Shown piece after piece: positions 23,400 to 35,971 of a stretch of DNA of 64,000 nucleotides. Made by a program: the position numbers and the translations under genes. Origin of the DNA: Turbatrix aceti. Lineage: Eukaryota > Nematoda > Chromadorea > Rhabditida > Panagrolaimidae. How positions within the stretch are numbered: position 1 is the first letter of the stretch; each line of letters starts with the position of its first letter. Where the stretch lies: assembly GCA_963969345.1 (NCBI GenBank), contig OZ017767.1:806001-870000 (forward strand), given 5' to 3'. The notes below the pieces were generated by a model that saw only the letters and a program-made list of their open reading frames with translations, did no database searches and was not told where the DNA came from.

Positions 23400-24409
23400 T
23401 TATCCGTTCATATTGTCCAGGAAAGCCTGTCGCCGCTGACGGATCTCTTCTGCCGTCGGTTGTTGGCCCTGCGCGCTGGCTCCCCCTTCGACGGGAACAG
23501 GCGTCGTCGAAGCAGCGTTCGCCGACTCTTCCAGGCTTCGCTTGAGCGCGAGTTCGATGTCGTGCTCCTCGGCACTCAGACGAATGGCCTGCTCAAATTC
23601 GTCTTCCTCGCTGAGTTTGAGGGCTTGTTGGAGCTCTTCGATGGTATTGATGGACTGCTGGATGCGAAGAGTGCCCCGGGCAGCTGCTTCGTCCGCCGCA
23701 CAGATCGAGAGGGACCCGATGACGACGAAAATGCTAAAGTCATTGGCGAGGAGATGGGCGAAGAAGAGATTGAGGTAGTCCTCGGTGATGTGCCGGGGTC
23801 CTGTGTCCTGGGAGTTGAGGATGAACCAGAGATTGCCGAAGCGACGAACTGTAAACCAGTGCTCGTGGTGGTTGCACACGTAGGCACGGCCTGCTCTGAA
23901 AAGGTGTACACACGGTTTAAAAAATTTTAAAAACGAAAAATTATTTTCCGAAAAAAAATTTATAAACGCAAAAAAAGAGTAAAAACCGACGAAAAAAAAA
24001 TTTTGAAATGACATCAAAAAATCTACGAAATTAATTTCGTCATCAAAAAAAATACAAACCCCGGATTAGCCCTCAAGCCGGCATTTTGTGGATGTTCGAT
24101 GCTGACGAGAGACAACCCGACAGCCTTCAAGGCTTCCTGCATGACCTGTATCGAGAAATACCCCGAATCTGACGAATTTTGACTTCGAAAATCCACAGGA
24201 TATCCAGCAATTCTTCGTTCTGCTTCGTCGAGGGCATTTGCAATGTGTCCAAGTTCAACGGCAGAAAACAGCGCATCTTGGACGAGCATGTTCAGCGCGT
24301 GCTGTCCACACATGAGACTTTCTTGCTTCAAAACAAACGACGCGTACGATCAATAAAACTTTCAGCAAAGTCAACCAACCTTTTCGAAAAAAATGGCTTT
24401 ACCACCCAT
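23400..24409 (-). CDS. atx-3: Ataxin-3 (Josephin-domain deubiquitinase)
   Basis: Exons 24380-24409 (10 codons), 24060-24325 and 23400-23895 join in frame to 263 residues. The Josephin domain occupies roughly residues 1-165. It starts MGGKAIFFEKQESLMCGQHA, aligning with the FHEKQEGSLCAQH start of ataxin-3. The catalytic Cys16, His111 (in HHEHWFTV) and Asn126 (in FILNSQ) are all present. Two ubiquitin-interacting motifs follow (EDEFEQAIRLS and EHDIELALKRS), then the conserved TAEEIRQRRQAFLDN end. There is no polyglutamine tract. The enzyme trims ubiquitin chains and works with p97/VCP. It is cytosolic and nuclear. The short first exon falls below usual ORF cut-offs but is required for the KQE segment. 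The gene is head to head with the chaperonin gene. Confidence 0.95.
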
Positions 24410-24788
24410 GACGACTCCACGCGTTGTTGTGCTTGTCTTTGGAGTACTCCGAACGAAATTACGATAAATATTCTTTAAAAATGAAATTTTGAAAAACTAA
24501 AAATCCAGGCTAGAACAAAGCCTGGAGAGAAAGACACGTGATATGAAGAAACCAGAATTCAGGAACGATGACAAAATAATGAAAGAAAAGAAATCAACAA
24601 AGACAGGGAACACTTTGTATGCAAACTTTCCCCCGTTTTTGACGCTGAGGACACTTTGCCAAATGTTCTTCGAGTGTTCGCGAAGTTTTGTGTTTTTCTT
24701 TCCCCAATTCACTCTTTTCGAGGATCTTTCGTTCATTTTTCACATTTCGTAGTTATTGTTTTCACTGATTTACACCTTTTCAGGAAGA
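24410..24788. promoter_or_regulatory. Shared divergent promoter region of atx-3 and cct-7
   Basis: Only 379 bp separate the opposed starts of the two protein-quality-control genes. No core motif was identified. Bidirectional use is inferred from the spacing. Confidence 0.4.
24771..24783 (+). promoter_or_regulatory. Candidate trans-splice acceptor before cct-7
   Basis: TACACCTTTTCAG ends 5 nt before the ATG at 24789. This supports that start over the in-frame ATG at 24756. Confidence 0.55.
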
Positions 24789-26845
24789 ATGTCGTCTGCA
24801 CAGGTTCCTATTATTCTGCTTCGCGAAGGCACGGACAATCGTCAGGGCAAGGGCCAGATTGCCACGAACATCAATGCTTGCGTCGCCGTTGCTGACCACG
24901 TTCGGACAACGCTTGGGCCCCGTGGCATGGATAAGCTCATCGTGGATCGTAAAGGTATGGTTTTGTCATGTTTGGGCTGTGATGGACGTTTTTACGATTT
25001 TACAGGAACCACCACGATTTCCAACGATGGCGCGACCATCATGAACCTCTTGGACATTGTTTATCCCGCTGCGAAGGTTATGACCGACATTGCCAAGATC
25101 CAGGACAAGGGAGTTGGCGACGGCACTACCAGCGGTGAGTTTGGGTGTCTAACTTACATTTTTCTCCAAAAAGTGTTATTTTTTGGGGTTTTTGTAAAAA
25201 AATTAGGAAAAAACCTTGATTTTCTTTTTTTTTCAGTTGTCATTCTCTGCGCTGAATTCCTCAAGCAGGCGAAGGCGTTCATCGACGAAGGCGTGAGCCC
25301 CAAACTCATCATCCAGGCGTACAACGACGCTGCCGACGCCGCCCTCGCCAAGCTCGAGGAACTCGCCGTCCACATTCCCGAGCACAACCTTCGTGACATG
25401 CTCATCAAGTGCGCGGAAACGACGCTATCCAGCAAACTCGTCTCGCAGGATCGAAAGTACTTTGCCGAACTCGTCGTCGATGCCGTCAACTGCGTGGATG
25501 ACGATTTACCCGTCGAAAAGATCGGCATCAAGAAGGTCTCGGGTGGCAGCGTTCTCGATAGCCAGCTCATCAAGGGTGTCGCGTTCAAAAAGGCTTTCTC
25601 CTATGCCGGATTTGAAATGCAACCCAAGCACTACAAAAAGCCGACCATCGCGCTGCTCAACATTGAGTTGGAACTCAAGGCTGAACGCGAGAACGGTGAA
25701 CTTCGCGTCTCGAATGTCACCGATTTTGACGAAATTGTCAACGCCGAATGGCAGATTCTCTACGACAAGCTGCAGAAAATTCATGACAGTGGTGCCAAGA
25801 TTGTGCTTTCAAAACTCCCAATTGGCGACGTTGCCACTCAGTGGTTTGCCGACCGGTTGGTTTTTTTTGAAAAAAATGAAAATTTTGTCGGACGTCTAAA
25901 AAGCCTTTGAAATGGGCTAAAAACGACGAAAACATAACTTTTTGATTGTTTTTTTGATAATTTTTTGTTTTTTCTGCCGCCATTGGTACTCACAATTTGT
26001 ACTTTTTTTGTTTACGGTATATGTTACTTTTTCCCCCAAATCTTCCGCCAAAATCTTGCATTTTTTCCCACTTTTTTACCTAAAATGTCTTTAGTGACAT
26101 GTTCTGCGCCGGTCGAATCCCCGAAGCCGACCTCGACCGCACCCGTCTTTCCTGTGGTGGCCAGGTGCTGACGACCGTCACAAACATCACCCCCGCAAAT
26201 CTCGGCACCTGCGCCGAGTTCTACGAAAAGCAGCTCGGCAACGAACGCTACAACTACTTTGTCGGTGGATCGAGGACGCGCTCGTGCACCATCATTCTTC
26301 GCGGTGGTGCTGAGCAATTCATCGCGGAATCCGAGCGTGCCCTTCACGATGCCATCATGGTCGTGCGTCGCGCCAAGCTCAACGATACCGTCGTCGCGGG
26401 TGGCGGTGCTATCGAGATGGAACTCAGCCAGCACATTCGTGAACTCGCAAAGAACATTACTACCCGGGAACAATTTTTCTGGAAAGCCTACGGCAAGGCT
26501 TTTGAAATCATTCCCCAGCAACTCTGCTTCAATGCCGGCATCGATGGCGTCGACATTCTAAATCAGCTCCGTCATCGTCATCTGAAGGGCGAGAAGTACG
26601 CTGGAGTGGACATTTTCCGTGAAACAGTCAGCAACAACCTGGATGGCTGCATTTGGGAACCGGTCGAGATCAAAAGGGTGGGTTTTCTAAGAAAAAAAAT
26701 TGAATTCTGTTATACAATTTTGATTTTTTTTCAGAACGCCATTAGCGCAGCCACAGAAGCAGCCTGCGTTATCCTGAGCATCGATCAGACTGTCAAGAAC
26801 GCCAAGAAATCCAACGAGATGCCAGGTCTGCCTAGCAAGCACTAA
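24789..26845 (+). CDS. cct-7: T-complex protein 1 subunit eta (CCT7)
   Basis: Exons 24789-24954, 25006-25134, 25237-25855, 26095-26677 and 26735-26845 join in frame to 535 residues. It is a group II chaperonin subunit with the hallmark segments [36 protein letters not shown] (ATP hydrolysis) and [39 protein letters not shown] at the N-terminus is diagnostic of the eta subunit. Length equals the family norm. It is one of eight subunits of the TRiC/CCT ring that folds actin and tubulin in the cytosol. Codon use is G/C-biased relative to flanks, as expected for a highly expressed gene. It is tail to tail with the phosphomannose isomerase gene. Confidence 0.96.
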
Positions 26846-27033
26846 TTTTGGTGGGCGTTACGATACCCACTCATGGTGCCTGTGATCTCTGTCATTTTTC
26901 AACAACCGATTGATTGTTTTTTTCTTCTTCCTTGTGCTTGCTTCTTCTGTTGTTTTTTTTCGATGATTAACGTCACAGCAGAGCAGCTTTTTCAGCGAAT
27001 TTTTGTTTAAAATGCTTGTTTTTTGTTTACTGT

Positions 27034-27039
27034 AATAAA
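27034..27039 (+). terminator. Candidate poly(A) signal of cct-7
   Basis: AATAAA 189 nt after the cct-7 stop codon. Confidence 0.4.
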
Positions 27040-27193
27040 AAATTTTTGAATTGGACAGGATTCTCGAGCAGATTTGTACACATTTGCACACAGCTTCCGG
27101 CAACGTGCCATGCAAATAAATAAGAAAAACATAATCTTTGTGCATCGTCAGTTTCAAAGTTGTCGGTCAGTTTATCCTCTCTTCTTCTACGAA

Positions 27194-27365
27194 ATGCGCG
27201 ACCCAAACGCACTCGCTTTCGCACAAACACGGAAACTAATATAATACGGACTCGACGTTGAGCGACGACGCGGACGATGAGCGCTCCTTCTTCATCGAGC
27301 GATTCGAGGATAATTCTGGTGTAGATTCGGAAGGTCCGCGTCTTCAGCACCGCGACTTTTCATAA
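27194..27365 (+). pseudogene. Second relic related to the type II membrane protein N-terminus
   Basis: The plus strand reads ATG then RDPNALAFAQTRK, like MIDPNELAFAEGN of the gene at 22519, and hits TAA. A shifted frame continues with STLSDDADDERSFFIERFEDN, resembling SSFEDITDDDRPFWTRFKDN of that gene, and ends at 27363-27365. There is no membrane segment. It is either a frameshifted fragment or an unrecognised exon pair. It lies on the opposite strand about 4.7 kb from the intact gene. Confidence 0.4.
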
Positions 27366-27701
27366 TCAATTTTTTTTTATTTGCCGATCTCAATGTTAGA
27401 AAATATCTTGATTAATGAGTAAAATACAAACAATTGTTTGGAATTCGACAAAGAAAAGCCTTGAAACTGATTTTGGTTTGTTTTTTTTTGACTTGGGTTA
27501 ATCTTGTTCATTTTTTATTAAATTTATTTTTTTTTAAAACGTGCAAAAAAATTGATAACGTCAAAAACAATTTTAATTTCATCTTTTTTTCCTCTTGAAT
27601 GTGTTTAAAAAAATAGGGATTGAAAGAACGGCAACATGGATAGGATACGTTTCGTTTTTTTTCGCAGAATGCACATGCTTTTTGGCGGTCTGTCAGCTGG
27701 G
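27366..27701. other. Intergenic, no gene seen
   Basis: AT-rich 3' flank of the phosphomannose isomerase gene. Confidence 0.5.
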
Positions 27702-29425
27702 TCAGCAGAGACCGTCCATATCGGCATCCAGGTTGAAAACAGATTCGTCAGATTCAATGTCAAATTTCGGACGACGAATAGCCGATGTTGGTTTCTTGTT
27801 GAGGTAGAAAGAGGGCTCGCTGGCCTTCGCCGTGGGCAGTTTGACGTGGTTTGGCAGGGGCGTGGTCATGCGGTTGGAGTGATCTGGGCCTACTTCGTAG
27901 CTGAACGTGCGGTACGCGAGGAAGCGGTGAGCTATCTCGCTGATTGTGGCAGATGTGTGGGGAGGGATGTAGAAGATATCCCCCCGTCGGATGAGCGATC
28001 CACCACTGCTCGGCGACAACGGAGGCGAGACGTCGCAATTGCCTTCGCCTTCGACGACAACCATGATGCTCGCGCAATCGAGAGCGGGCAGGGTAATTGC
28101 GGATGCGGGAGGAGAGGAAGGCTCGCTGCAGGACGGAGGGTTCCAGGAGATTTCATGGAGCGTGAAATCCTTGCAGTCAGGAGCGTATTCGACGACGCTG
28201 GGGTGGTCCTTGACGGGCTGGCGCGGGACGAGGTAGAAGTCGGGCGTCGTCATGCGGTAGTTGAGCACTTCGATGAGCGCCGGACGATCGATGTACTTGG
28301 GGGTCAGCGCCGCACGGATGGTATTGTTCGAGCAACCGACGCATTCGACACATTCTGAAAAAAAAACAATTTGAAAACACAAAAAAAACGAAAAAAAAGG
28401 AAACATGCGCGCAGCATGCAATCACAAAACAACCCGAGATGGTCTCAAGTGGAATTTTTTTTCCGCTTGAGTTTTCCCCTTGAGACAAATGTCTTGATCA
28501 AAATTCCTCTTTTTTAGCCGAAAAAATCAATTTTTTGTTTTCGCATTAATTCAAACCCACCTCCACTCAAATACGCGTGAAGCTCCTCAGCAGCATAGAA
28601 GCAGCATTCACCGGGTTGAAGAATCATGTGGTTGAGATAAAGCGGCGAAAAGCATCCCACATCATTGGGAAAGTGTGATCTCATGGACTCCAGAACGGGG
28701 ATAGTATCCTCGATGAGTGCACCCCTCACGCCTTCTTGCAACCTGTCGTAGAATTTCTCTAGTTGTAGGTTGACAAGCTTCGGTGCATCAAGCTGGGCGT
28801 AGAGCATCGTCGTGAAGCATTCCCTCAGGGCATTTTTGAGTTTTTCACTTTCCTGGGGCACTCCGGCCTCGACGAGGCGTTCAAACTCGGCTGTCGCTTC
28901 GAGACCCATGACAACCCGGAGTTCAGGGAAAGCCTTGAGGTTCTGGACAATTTCTTTGGCTGGTCGAAAGCCACAGAGAAGTTCAAAGCGGGTCAGCGCG
29001 TAGGCCAGTTCCGGCTTGTGGTGACGATCGGGGTAGTTCAGGGGGTCCTTCATGTGGAGGTACTTGGCCTGAGCCTTGGTGGGGTGGACTTGGAGAGACA
29101 AGGTGTGCTTGATGGACATGATCTTCATGATGAAGGGCAGGTGAATCTCTTCCCGTTGTCCCCGGTTGTTTGTTGCGACCATGAAAGCATCGCTGGTGTC
29201 AAAGTGTCCATAGCTGGATCTCGCGATGAGTCGCGACAGATTTTCCGAAGATTCCCGGATTCTAGCCGGGCCATCAGGATGGGTGCCCATCCAGAGCTCG
29301 GCGTATGGCGTCTGGGAACCGATCACGTGTTTGGGGTGACCGGCTGCGAAGAGCCTCGCGACTTCCGAGTCTTCACCGTCTTTGCCCCAAGCGTAGTTTT
29401 TGACGTGGCAGTCCAAGCGGTACAT
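27702..29425 (-). CDS. Mannose-6-phosphate isomerase (type I, zinc-dependent)
   Basis: Exons 28561-29425 and 27702-28354 join in frame to 505 residues. Zinc ligands of type I phosphomannose isomerases are visible: Gln112 and His114 (QVHPTK), Glu139 (HHKPELAYAL) and His283 (EELHAYLSG). YAELWMGTHPDGPA, the GxxLNHMILQPGE region and the ECVECVGCSNNTIRAALTPKYID block are also conserved. The enzyme interconverts mannose-6-phosphate and fructose-6-phosphate in the cytosol, feeding GDP-mannose for glycosylation. It is longer than the ~420-residue human enzyme because of extra sequence in the C-terminal half, including a Ser/Pro-rich insert (NPPSCSEPSSPPASA) and an extended tail. C. elegans has more than one such gene, so no symbol is assigned. 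Confidence 0.93.
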
Positions 29426-32400
29426 TTTTCAACTTGAGTATTTGCAACTTTGATATGTTGGGATTTTTACAGAATCGTATGACGTAAGGTCAGGAAAAAA
29501 GGTGGCCAAGTTGGAGTTGTTGTGCCGCTGCTGGGAATGTGAGTGTTGAAACGATACGTGTACTGTATGTAAAATCGGATTAGCAGCGAGCACAGCAAGG
29601 GCTAAATAAAGTTCTTTAAAATATTTTTTTTTCAAAAAACGAAAGTGGCCACACGCGCGCTTCAATGTTGTAAAATATTTTATACGTTTACAAAATTACG
29701 TCGATGATAGTCAAAGAACCTAAAATCGTACAAAATGTTATACAAAAAATACCCATACAACAATTAAAAATAGTTAGTATATCAATGTCCACTCACGTTA
29801 ACAGTACTTATGTTAACACCGCGTGGTGAGATTTGATGACCGTGACATAAAAGACAACGACTTGAATTGAATCGAAGGGAGAAGAAACCAATTAGTATAC
29901 GAATTTTAATACAGGTCACATACTTTCATGGAAATGAGTAGGAAGAAATCCATCCTATCTTCTCGTATTCATACATAAGAAGAAAAAAAGAAAGATGAAG
30001 TGTACCTGCGGCATGTTAAGACCCGAAGAGTAGGTAGGTAGGTTATAGGTTTATCGGTCGAATCGCAATGACAAGGGGGATGGAGATTGGCGGCTTACCG
30101 ACTGATCCGAGAGATCAGAATTCAATTTATTTTATTCATTTTTGGAAACGTAGAATTTTAAATTGGTTTTTACCGTCGTACAATATTTTGAACATTTGTC
30201 ATTTTTCATACAAAAAAAACGAAAAACGCACTTTCAAATTTAAAATAATATTTTAAACTTCAGTAAAAAAAATTTCATATCAAGAAATAAAATTTAAAAT
30301 CCATACACCGAAAATTAAAAGTACAAAAAAATTTCATGCACACACATCCACATATTTTACACACACGGACGCACAACAATAATATACGTCGACTGTGCTG
30401 ATAAAATATTTAGGTCACGCTTGACAGATAATCCCTTCGGTTGTGACGACGGTTGGAGAAGAAATATAAACCAACTAATCAACTAAATATTTAGAAAGTT
30501 GTAACACGTTGTCAAAACCAAAAATGAACGAATGAATGAATCAGGAGAGGGGAAGTGGACTATTGACGTAACTGACACTAAATATCTATCTTTGGATGAG
30601 CTGTCTTTGATATCTCGGAGAATGTCGACTACAAATACCTGATTTGTACAACGCGACGTTGCCGCGATCTGCGAAAAAAAAGCGTTCTTCTTTTCCTTTT
30701 TCAAATGGCAAAGGCGAGAGCAAGAATTTCTGGAATCGAGTTTTTGCGCGTTCTGCGGGATTATTTTTTGCAGCCTATGTGGAAAATAATTTTTGATCAT
30801 CTTGATAAAAAGCTGGATGTTATGTTAGTATTAAAACGAATTTGGCTTTTACAAAATTTAAAAAATTTAAAATTTAAAAATTAAATAAAATTATTTAAAA
30901 AAAATGTAAATTTAAAAAAAAATGTTGTTTAGCAAGCTTAAAAATAGTGCCAAAATTTAAAAAAAACAAAGAATGAAATAATTGTTGCAACTTATAAAAA
31001 GACAAGGAAGGTGTGGCACATAAGATCTCTGAAGGGACAACAGACTACCAAACCTATTACGTGAACAGGAAACAGACGACACGACACAACTTTGTAAAGG
31101 TGGGTAGGTGATCAGTCTGGTATCAAACAAACCAGTACTTTGAAAAAAGGTATGTGGAAAAAACCCGTAGTCACAATCCAATCGCTGTGATTGCAAGTTG
31201 CAACGATTGCTGTGGCGTCAGCGGCCATGGTCGCAGACGGCATTTGAGTGTGGCGTGACACGATGAAAAAATAAATAATCAGTAAAATTTTCTACAAGTG
31301 TGTAAAATATTTTCAATTGTTTTTGTGGTACTCCAAAAACTGAATATTTTAGAATTTGAACATAATAAAAAAATTTAAATTTGGAAATGATACCTAATCA
31401 TCATCAAAAAATTTTTACCGCGATCGTAATTTGGTAACAATTGAATGTTGGACTGATCAACAATTTTGTTAACATTAAATATGCTCCCATGACAATGATT
31501 CTAGATTCTACTAGATGATGACGAGGGAAGGAGCGAACTAAATGTCATAAACAACAGAAATTGTATGCTTGTTCGTTCGGTAGAAGGAGAAAGAGAGAGG
31601 CGGCATCGGAGCATGCCCTCAGGGGATGTGCATATTTGGTGATTGGATCTCTCACCGGGTGTTCATTTTTCTTGTTTTTCGAAACTTTCGATTTTTTTGA
31701 ATTTGTAATAAGAAACCGAAAACATTATGAACAAAAAAAATGGAGGTGTGAAAAAAGTTCTGCAGGCAGTGTAAAATTTTTTTATCGCACAAAAAAAATA
31801 AACAGGTTTGCATCATTGGGATACAGAACAATGGGTATCATTGCACAGGACAAACAAGGTTTCAAGTGATAACGAACCAAAAAGAGAGAAGGGGGGGGGG
31901 GCACAAAATACGTAGTGATTCTACCAACCACAACTGCCGCTGGCAGAGTAGGTAAAAGTATCCCAAATTGCATATAAAAGAATAGTGTAACCCACGGACT
32001 GGACTGACTGACAGATAGGAAGATAGGCAGGCAGGTGCGCAGGCAGGTAGAAGGAATGGAGTGCGCAGTGGACGACCATGAACGTGCAACGCAAACTGCC
32101 CTCGCGCCTGCTCGGCGCGCAGACAGGTATTCACCTATCGATGATGACGACGACTGCGTGGTGACGACGTAAGAAGATAATGAATGATGGATGACGGCAA
32201 GAGTTGTAAAGTTGTAATGGCGAGGTAAGCAAAATCTTTGATTTTTTTGTGCAACAAAAAATTCGATTGTCTCGTTTTTTTTCAATAAGAGAAAATTTAT
32301 TAAGAAAAGTGATAATCAACAATATAAAAAGCAAAAAATGTGATAAACTCAACCATAAATGCATTTCAAATTCAAAAATTTTAAAATTTACAAGAGTGAC

Positions 32401-32520
32401 ACATTTTTTACAAAAACCCCAAAAATGATGCTCCCACCACGAAAATTCGAACTCATGATGTTGATGTGTTTTTATTTGCTCTCATTCTGTCTTTTTTCAT
32501 CGAGAATCTCGGTCTCTTTT
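29426..32520. other. 3.1-kb intergenic region between divergent genes
   Basis: No gene or RNA recognised. It is AT-rich with homopolymer tracts, including a run of ten G at 31891-31900. It holds the promoters of phosphomannose isomerase (left) and SBDS (right). Confidence 0.5.
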
Positions 32521-32526
32521 CTCTAG
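32515..32526 (+). promoter_or_regulatory. Candidate acceptor upstream of the SBDS start
   Basis: A pyrimidine tract ending TCTCTAG lies 21 nt before the ATG at 32548. It could take a spliced leader. Confidence 0.35.
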
Positions 32527-32547
32527 CGTCCGATTTTGTCTCAAACA

Positions 32548-33586
32548 ATGGCCGGCGTAATCAAGACGCCGACGAACCAGAAGCTTCTGACCAATGTTGC
32601 AGTTGTCAGAATGAAGCGAGCTGGAAAGCGATTTGAAATTGCCTGTTACAAGAACAAAGTTGTCAATTGGAGAAATAAAACGTTCGTTGTTGCCTTTATT
32701 TCATCACATATCCCCATTTTGCAGTGAAAAAAACATTGACGAAGTCCTCCAGACCGAGAATGTGTTCGTCAACGTCTCGAAAGGTCAACTTGCGAAGCGT
32801 GAAGATCTCATGGCTGCTTTTTCGACGGAGAACAAGCTTGAAATTTGCAAAATTGTAAGCCATGTTTCATGGAAGCCAAAATACATTAGTTTTTTAGATT
32901 CTCGAAAAAGGCGATCTTCAGGTGTCCGAGAAGGAAAGGCACGCCCACAGCGAAACTTCGTTCAAGGATATCGCCAACATCATTGCCGCCATGTGCGTCA
33001 ATCCGGAGACCAAGCGACCCTACTCGTCGGCTGTCATCGAAAAGGCCTTGAAGGATTCACACTTTAGTCTGAATGCCAACAGAAGTTCCAAGCAGCAGGT
33101 ATGTTGTCTTATCACGACAATTTTCGGTCTTTGAACGAAATCTTTTTTTTTGGATTTCGTGTCGAAAAACTACTAGGATTTTTTTTAATCTTTTTTTGTG
33201 TTATTTTCTTACGCGGACTTATGGTCTTGACACGAAAGATAAAAAACATTTTTTTAATGGCGTGTCTTGGGAAGAAATATTTTTTCCAGGCCTTGGACGC
33301 CATTCCGAAGCTCCGAGAGAGCATCCAAATCGAACGCGCCAAGATGCGTCTGCGCATCGAAATTCCATCCAAAGAAGCGCGATCCCTGCACAATCGTATC
33401 AAGGCCCTGTTCGAAACCGTCGAAGTCGAAAACTGGGACGAAGGCGTGCTCGACATTGTCGGCCTCATCGCCCCGGGCAGCTACCGACAGGCCGAAGAAT
33501 TTGTTCGTAAGGAGACCAAAAATCATGGCGTTATCGAACTTCTGAGTCTCAAGGTCATCCAGGAAGGCGATGTTGAAATATCGTAA
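32548..33586 (+). CDS. sbds-1: Ribosome maturation protein SBDS
   Basis: Exons 32548-32681, 32725-32854, 32898-33098 and 33290-33586 join in frame to 253 residues, the normal family length. The N-terminal FYSH domain contains [20 protein letters not shown] and [14 protein letters not shown]. The central three-helix domain carries [20 protein letters not shown]. The C-terminal ferredoxin-like domain has [15 protein letters not shown] works with the GTPase EFL1 to release eIF6 from nascent 60S subunits in the cytoplasm. The start at [11 protein letters not shown] fits the family. It is convergent with the first carboxylesterase (232 nt apart). Confidence 0.96.
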
Positions 33587-33744
33587 TCACTTCTAATTTT
33601 TTTAACGTGTGTTTATTAATTTATTTTCACTGCACAGCTTCTTTTTTTCGCGTGACTTTTTTGTAGTGTTCTTTCGATCTCTGGAATTGGATTTTTCTGG
33701 CACGATTCGTTCTCGTCGTTTTATGCTTACGGTGCTGAATGGAA

Positions 33745-33750
33745 AATAAA
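33745..33750 (+). terminator. Candidate poly(A) signal of SBDS
   Basis: AATAAA about 160 nt downstream of the SBDS stop, close to the end of the convergent esterase gene. Confidence 0.45.
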
Positions 33751-33817
33751 GACAAACATGGAAACTGGGGCTACACTGTTATGGTTACGGTAATTTATTT
33801 TTTTTCAAAAATAGTCC

Positions 33818-35524
33818 CTAAGGCTTATCACGCTGTCCACTCGGCCAATCGTAACCGAAATTGTTGTAAAAGTTATTCCAAAACTCAAGCCGTTCTGGCC
33901 ACAGTGAATCGCTGAAGCCGCTTTTGACACCACCGTAAAAATAGGGAATTGTGGTGGAATTCACGCGGTAGCCTTCCCACGGTTCGCCAGTCTTGATAAA
34001 TTGATAAACGGGTGGCAGAATAATTTTTTGTATTTCGGGGGGCCGGTAAAAAATCGAGTTATGGGGACACCCGGCAACGACCGGATTTCTGTCATCTTCG
34101 CATTCAACCAAGAAAAGGTAAACTGGGGACCCGAATTTGGCTCTGTGAAGAACTTCTCGCATCTGTCCGATGACGAACAACACATCGGATAACGACTGAA
34201 CGAGCGAGCTTACCCACGGATATTTTGAGTAGTTTTTGGATTCGTTGGTATAAAACTTGATAATTGAGTTTACAGCTTCTGAAGTTCGGTTTCCGAAAAT
34301 GTAACGCAGGCCGAAGAGGGCGTTGATGGAGTCGTCCAAACCTTCTCGAGTGAGGTTTCTGGCCTGGTCGAAAGTTAGGGGAGTGTACTTTCCCCCACCG
34401 TTTTTGTTCACCGCCAAGTTTTTCATTTCTTGCGAGTTGAGAGCGTTCAGGTTAGGAACCACCGGAGCGTTTTCGATGGCTTGGGCAACGGTCTTCACTT
34501 TGGTGCCGACCAGTGATTTGTGAAAAACCGGATGCCAAACTCCAAAGTCGACCGCGTCGTTTTGCAGTACCTATTTACAAAAATACAAATCTGATTAAAA
34601 AATATTATTTATATTGCTAAAACTCACAATTTGTTTTGCAATTTGCCAAAATTGTTTCAAAGGTATCGCCTTCAAACATTTGACCACATTTTTAGTGTTA
34701 TTGCATTTTAACATTCCAATCAGCTTTTTGGTGTTGTTTCGGACGACATCTGGCTGTGATGCCCAAATATCAAGAGCCGAGCCACTCATGGAGAACGTTT
34801 GTGCGTAGAGACCACGTGAAAGCGGACTCATCGTTATCCATGACATCGAAGCGCCCCCCGCAGACGCCCCACTCAGCGTTATCCGTTTTGGGTCACCTCC
34901 GAAGCGATCAATGTTATCTCTGACCCATTTGAGAGCCTGAATCTGGTCTAGTATTCCAACGTTCGGAGTTTGGCCTGGTAAGTCGGTAAAAAGGAATCCA
35001 AGAGGACCAAGACGGTATTGGATCGCAACGGCAACGATATCTTCAGGAACAACGTAGGTCCATAAATTGGTGCCGCCACCGCCTTCAATAAACGATCCTC
35101 CGTGTACATAAAAGTACACGGGTAAAAGCTTTGTATCATTGGAGTTTTTGATCGGAGCATATACATTCAACGTTAGACAGTCTTCTTTTCCGTAATCCTG
35201 ATTGAAACCAACACAAATATTTCCAAATTTGGTTGCTTGCTTGACGGCAGTCCAGGGATTCGGAGGCTGTGGTTTTTCAAATCTCAGCTTTCCTACAGGT
35301 GGTTTTGCGTACGGAACGCCAAGAAATACTTGTGCAAACTTCTGATCTTTGGTGCCATTTATTTGGGTCGTGTAGCCTTGAATCGGTCCATAAGTTGTGG
35401 TAACGATGGGGCCGCTTGATGGATTTCCAACAACATTAATATCCGATTGTTGATAGCCTTTGCCTGGCAAAATAAACCAATCAAATGACAGCAAAAACAA
35501 ACAGCACAACAAAACGCAAGCCAT
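33818..35524 (-). CDS. Secreted type-B carboxylesterase, copy 1
   Basis: Exons 34628-35524 and 33818-34570 join in frame to 549 residues. A signal peptide (MACVLLCCLFLLSF) leads into an alpha/beta-hydrolase of the carboxylesterase/cholinesterase family: YGPIQGYTT, FLGVPYAKPPVG, EDCLTLNVYAP, the oxyanion-hole YVHGGS and the nucleophile elbow GASAG. The acid is probably the Glu in LNSQEMKN and the base the His in GCPHN, both conserved in the cluster. Copy 1 has Ala where most members have Glu before the catalytic Ser (GASAG rather than GESAG). It has several N-glycosylation sites. It probably hydrolyses esters in the gut or extracellular space. First of four tandem copies on this strand. Confidence 0.88.
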
Positions 35525-35971
35525 GACGACTTGATGCAATAAAAAAATAATGTTTTTAAATAAAGAATCTTGAGAAGCTCTGATGACAATGGAAACGCGT
35601 AAAACAATGCAAAAAAATTTTTCAATGGTTTGAACAAAAGTTGGTTGCAATCAAGTTTTATTGAAATAAAGCACGAAGGAGACTAAAACGCATGCATGCA
35701 TTGTTTTACAATTTTTTAATTAAATAAAAAATTACATTAATGAATAAAACTTTTTACAATTGAGCAATAGTGGTGCTCACCTGCGTTGTTTTTTAAAATC
35801 ATGCAGTGTTGAAAAAATACATCGATTTTTGAAATTCTGTTTTAATAAAATAATGTGTAAAAAATATATGCATTTCGCTTTTTTATTCTCATCGTGTTAA
35901 AAAAAACGGTGTATACGATTAATAAAGACAAAAATCAAAATAATTATGTTTTAACATCCAATTACTTGTGT
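35525..35971. other. Intergenic between esterases 1 and 2
   Basis: AT-rich, without genes. Upstream region of esterase 1. The frame continues upstream of 35524, but without a convincing start. Confidence 0.5.

Noticed and set aside
23091..23930. 279-residue plus-strand frame over the ataxin-3 gene
   Set aside because: It is the antisense of the ataxin-3 exon containing the catalytic His and the ubiquitin-interacting motifs.
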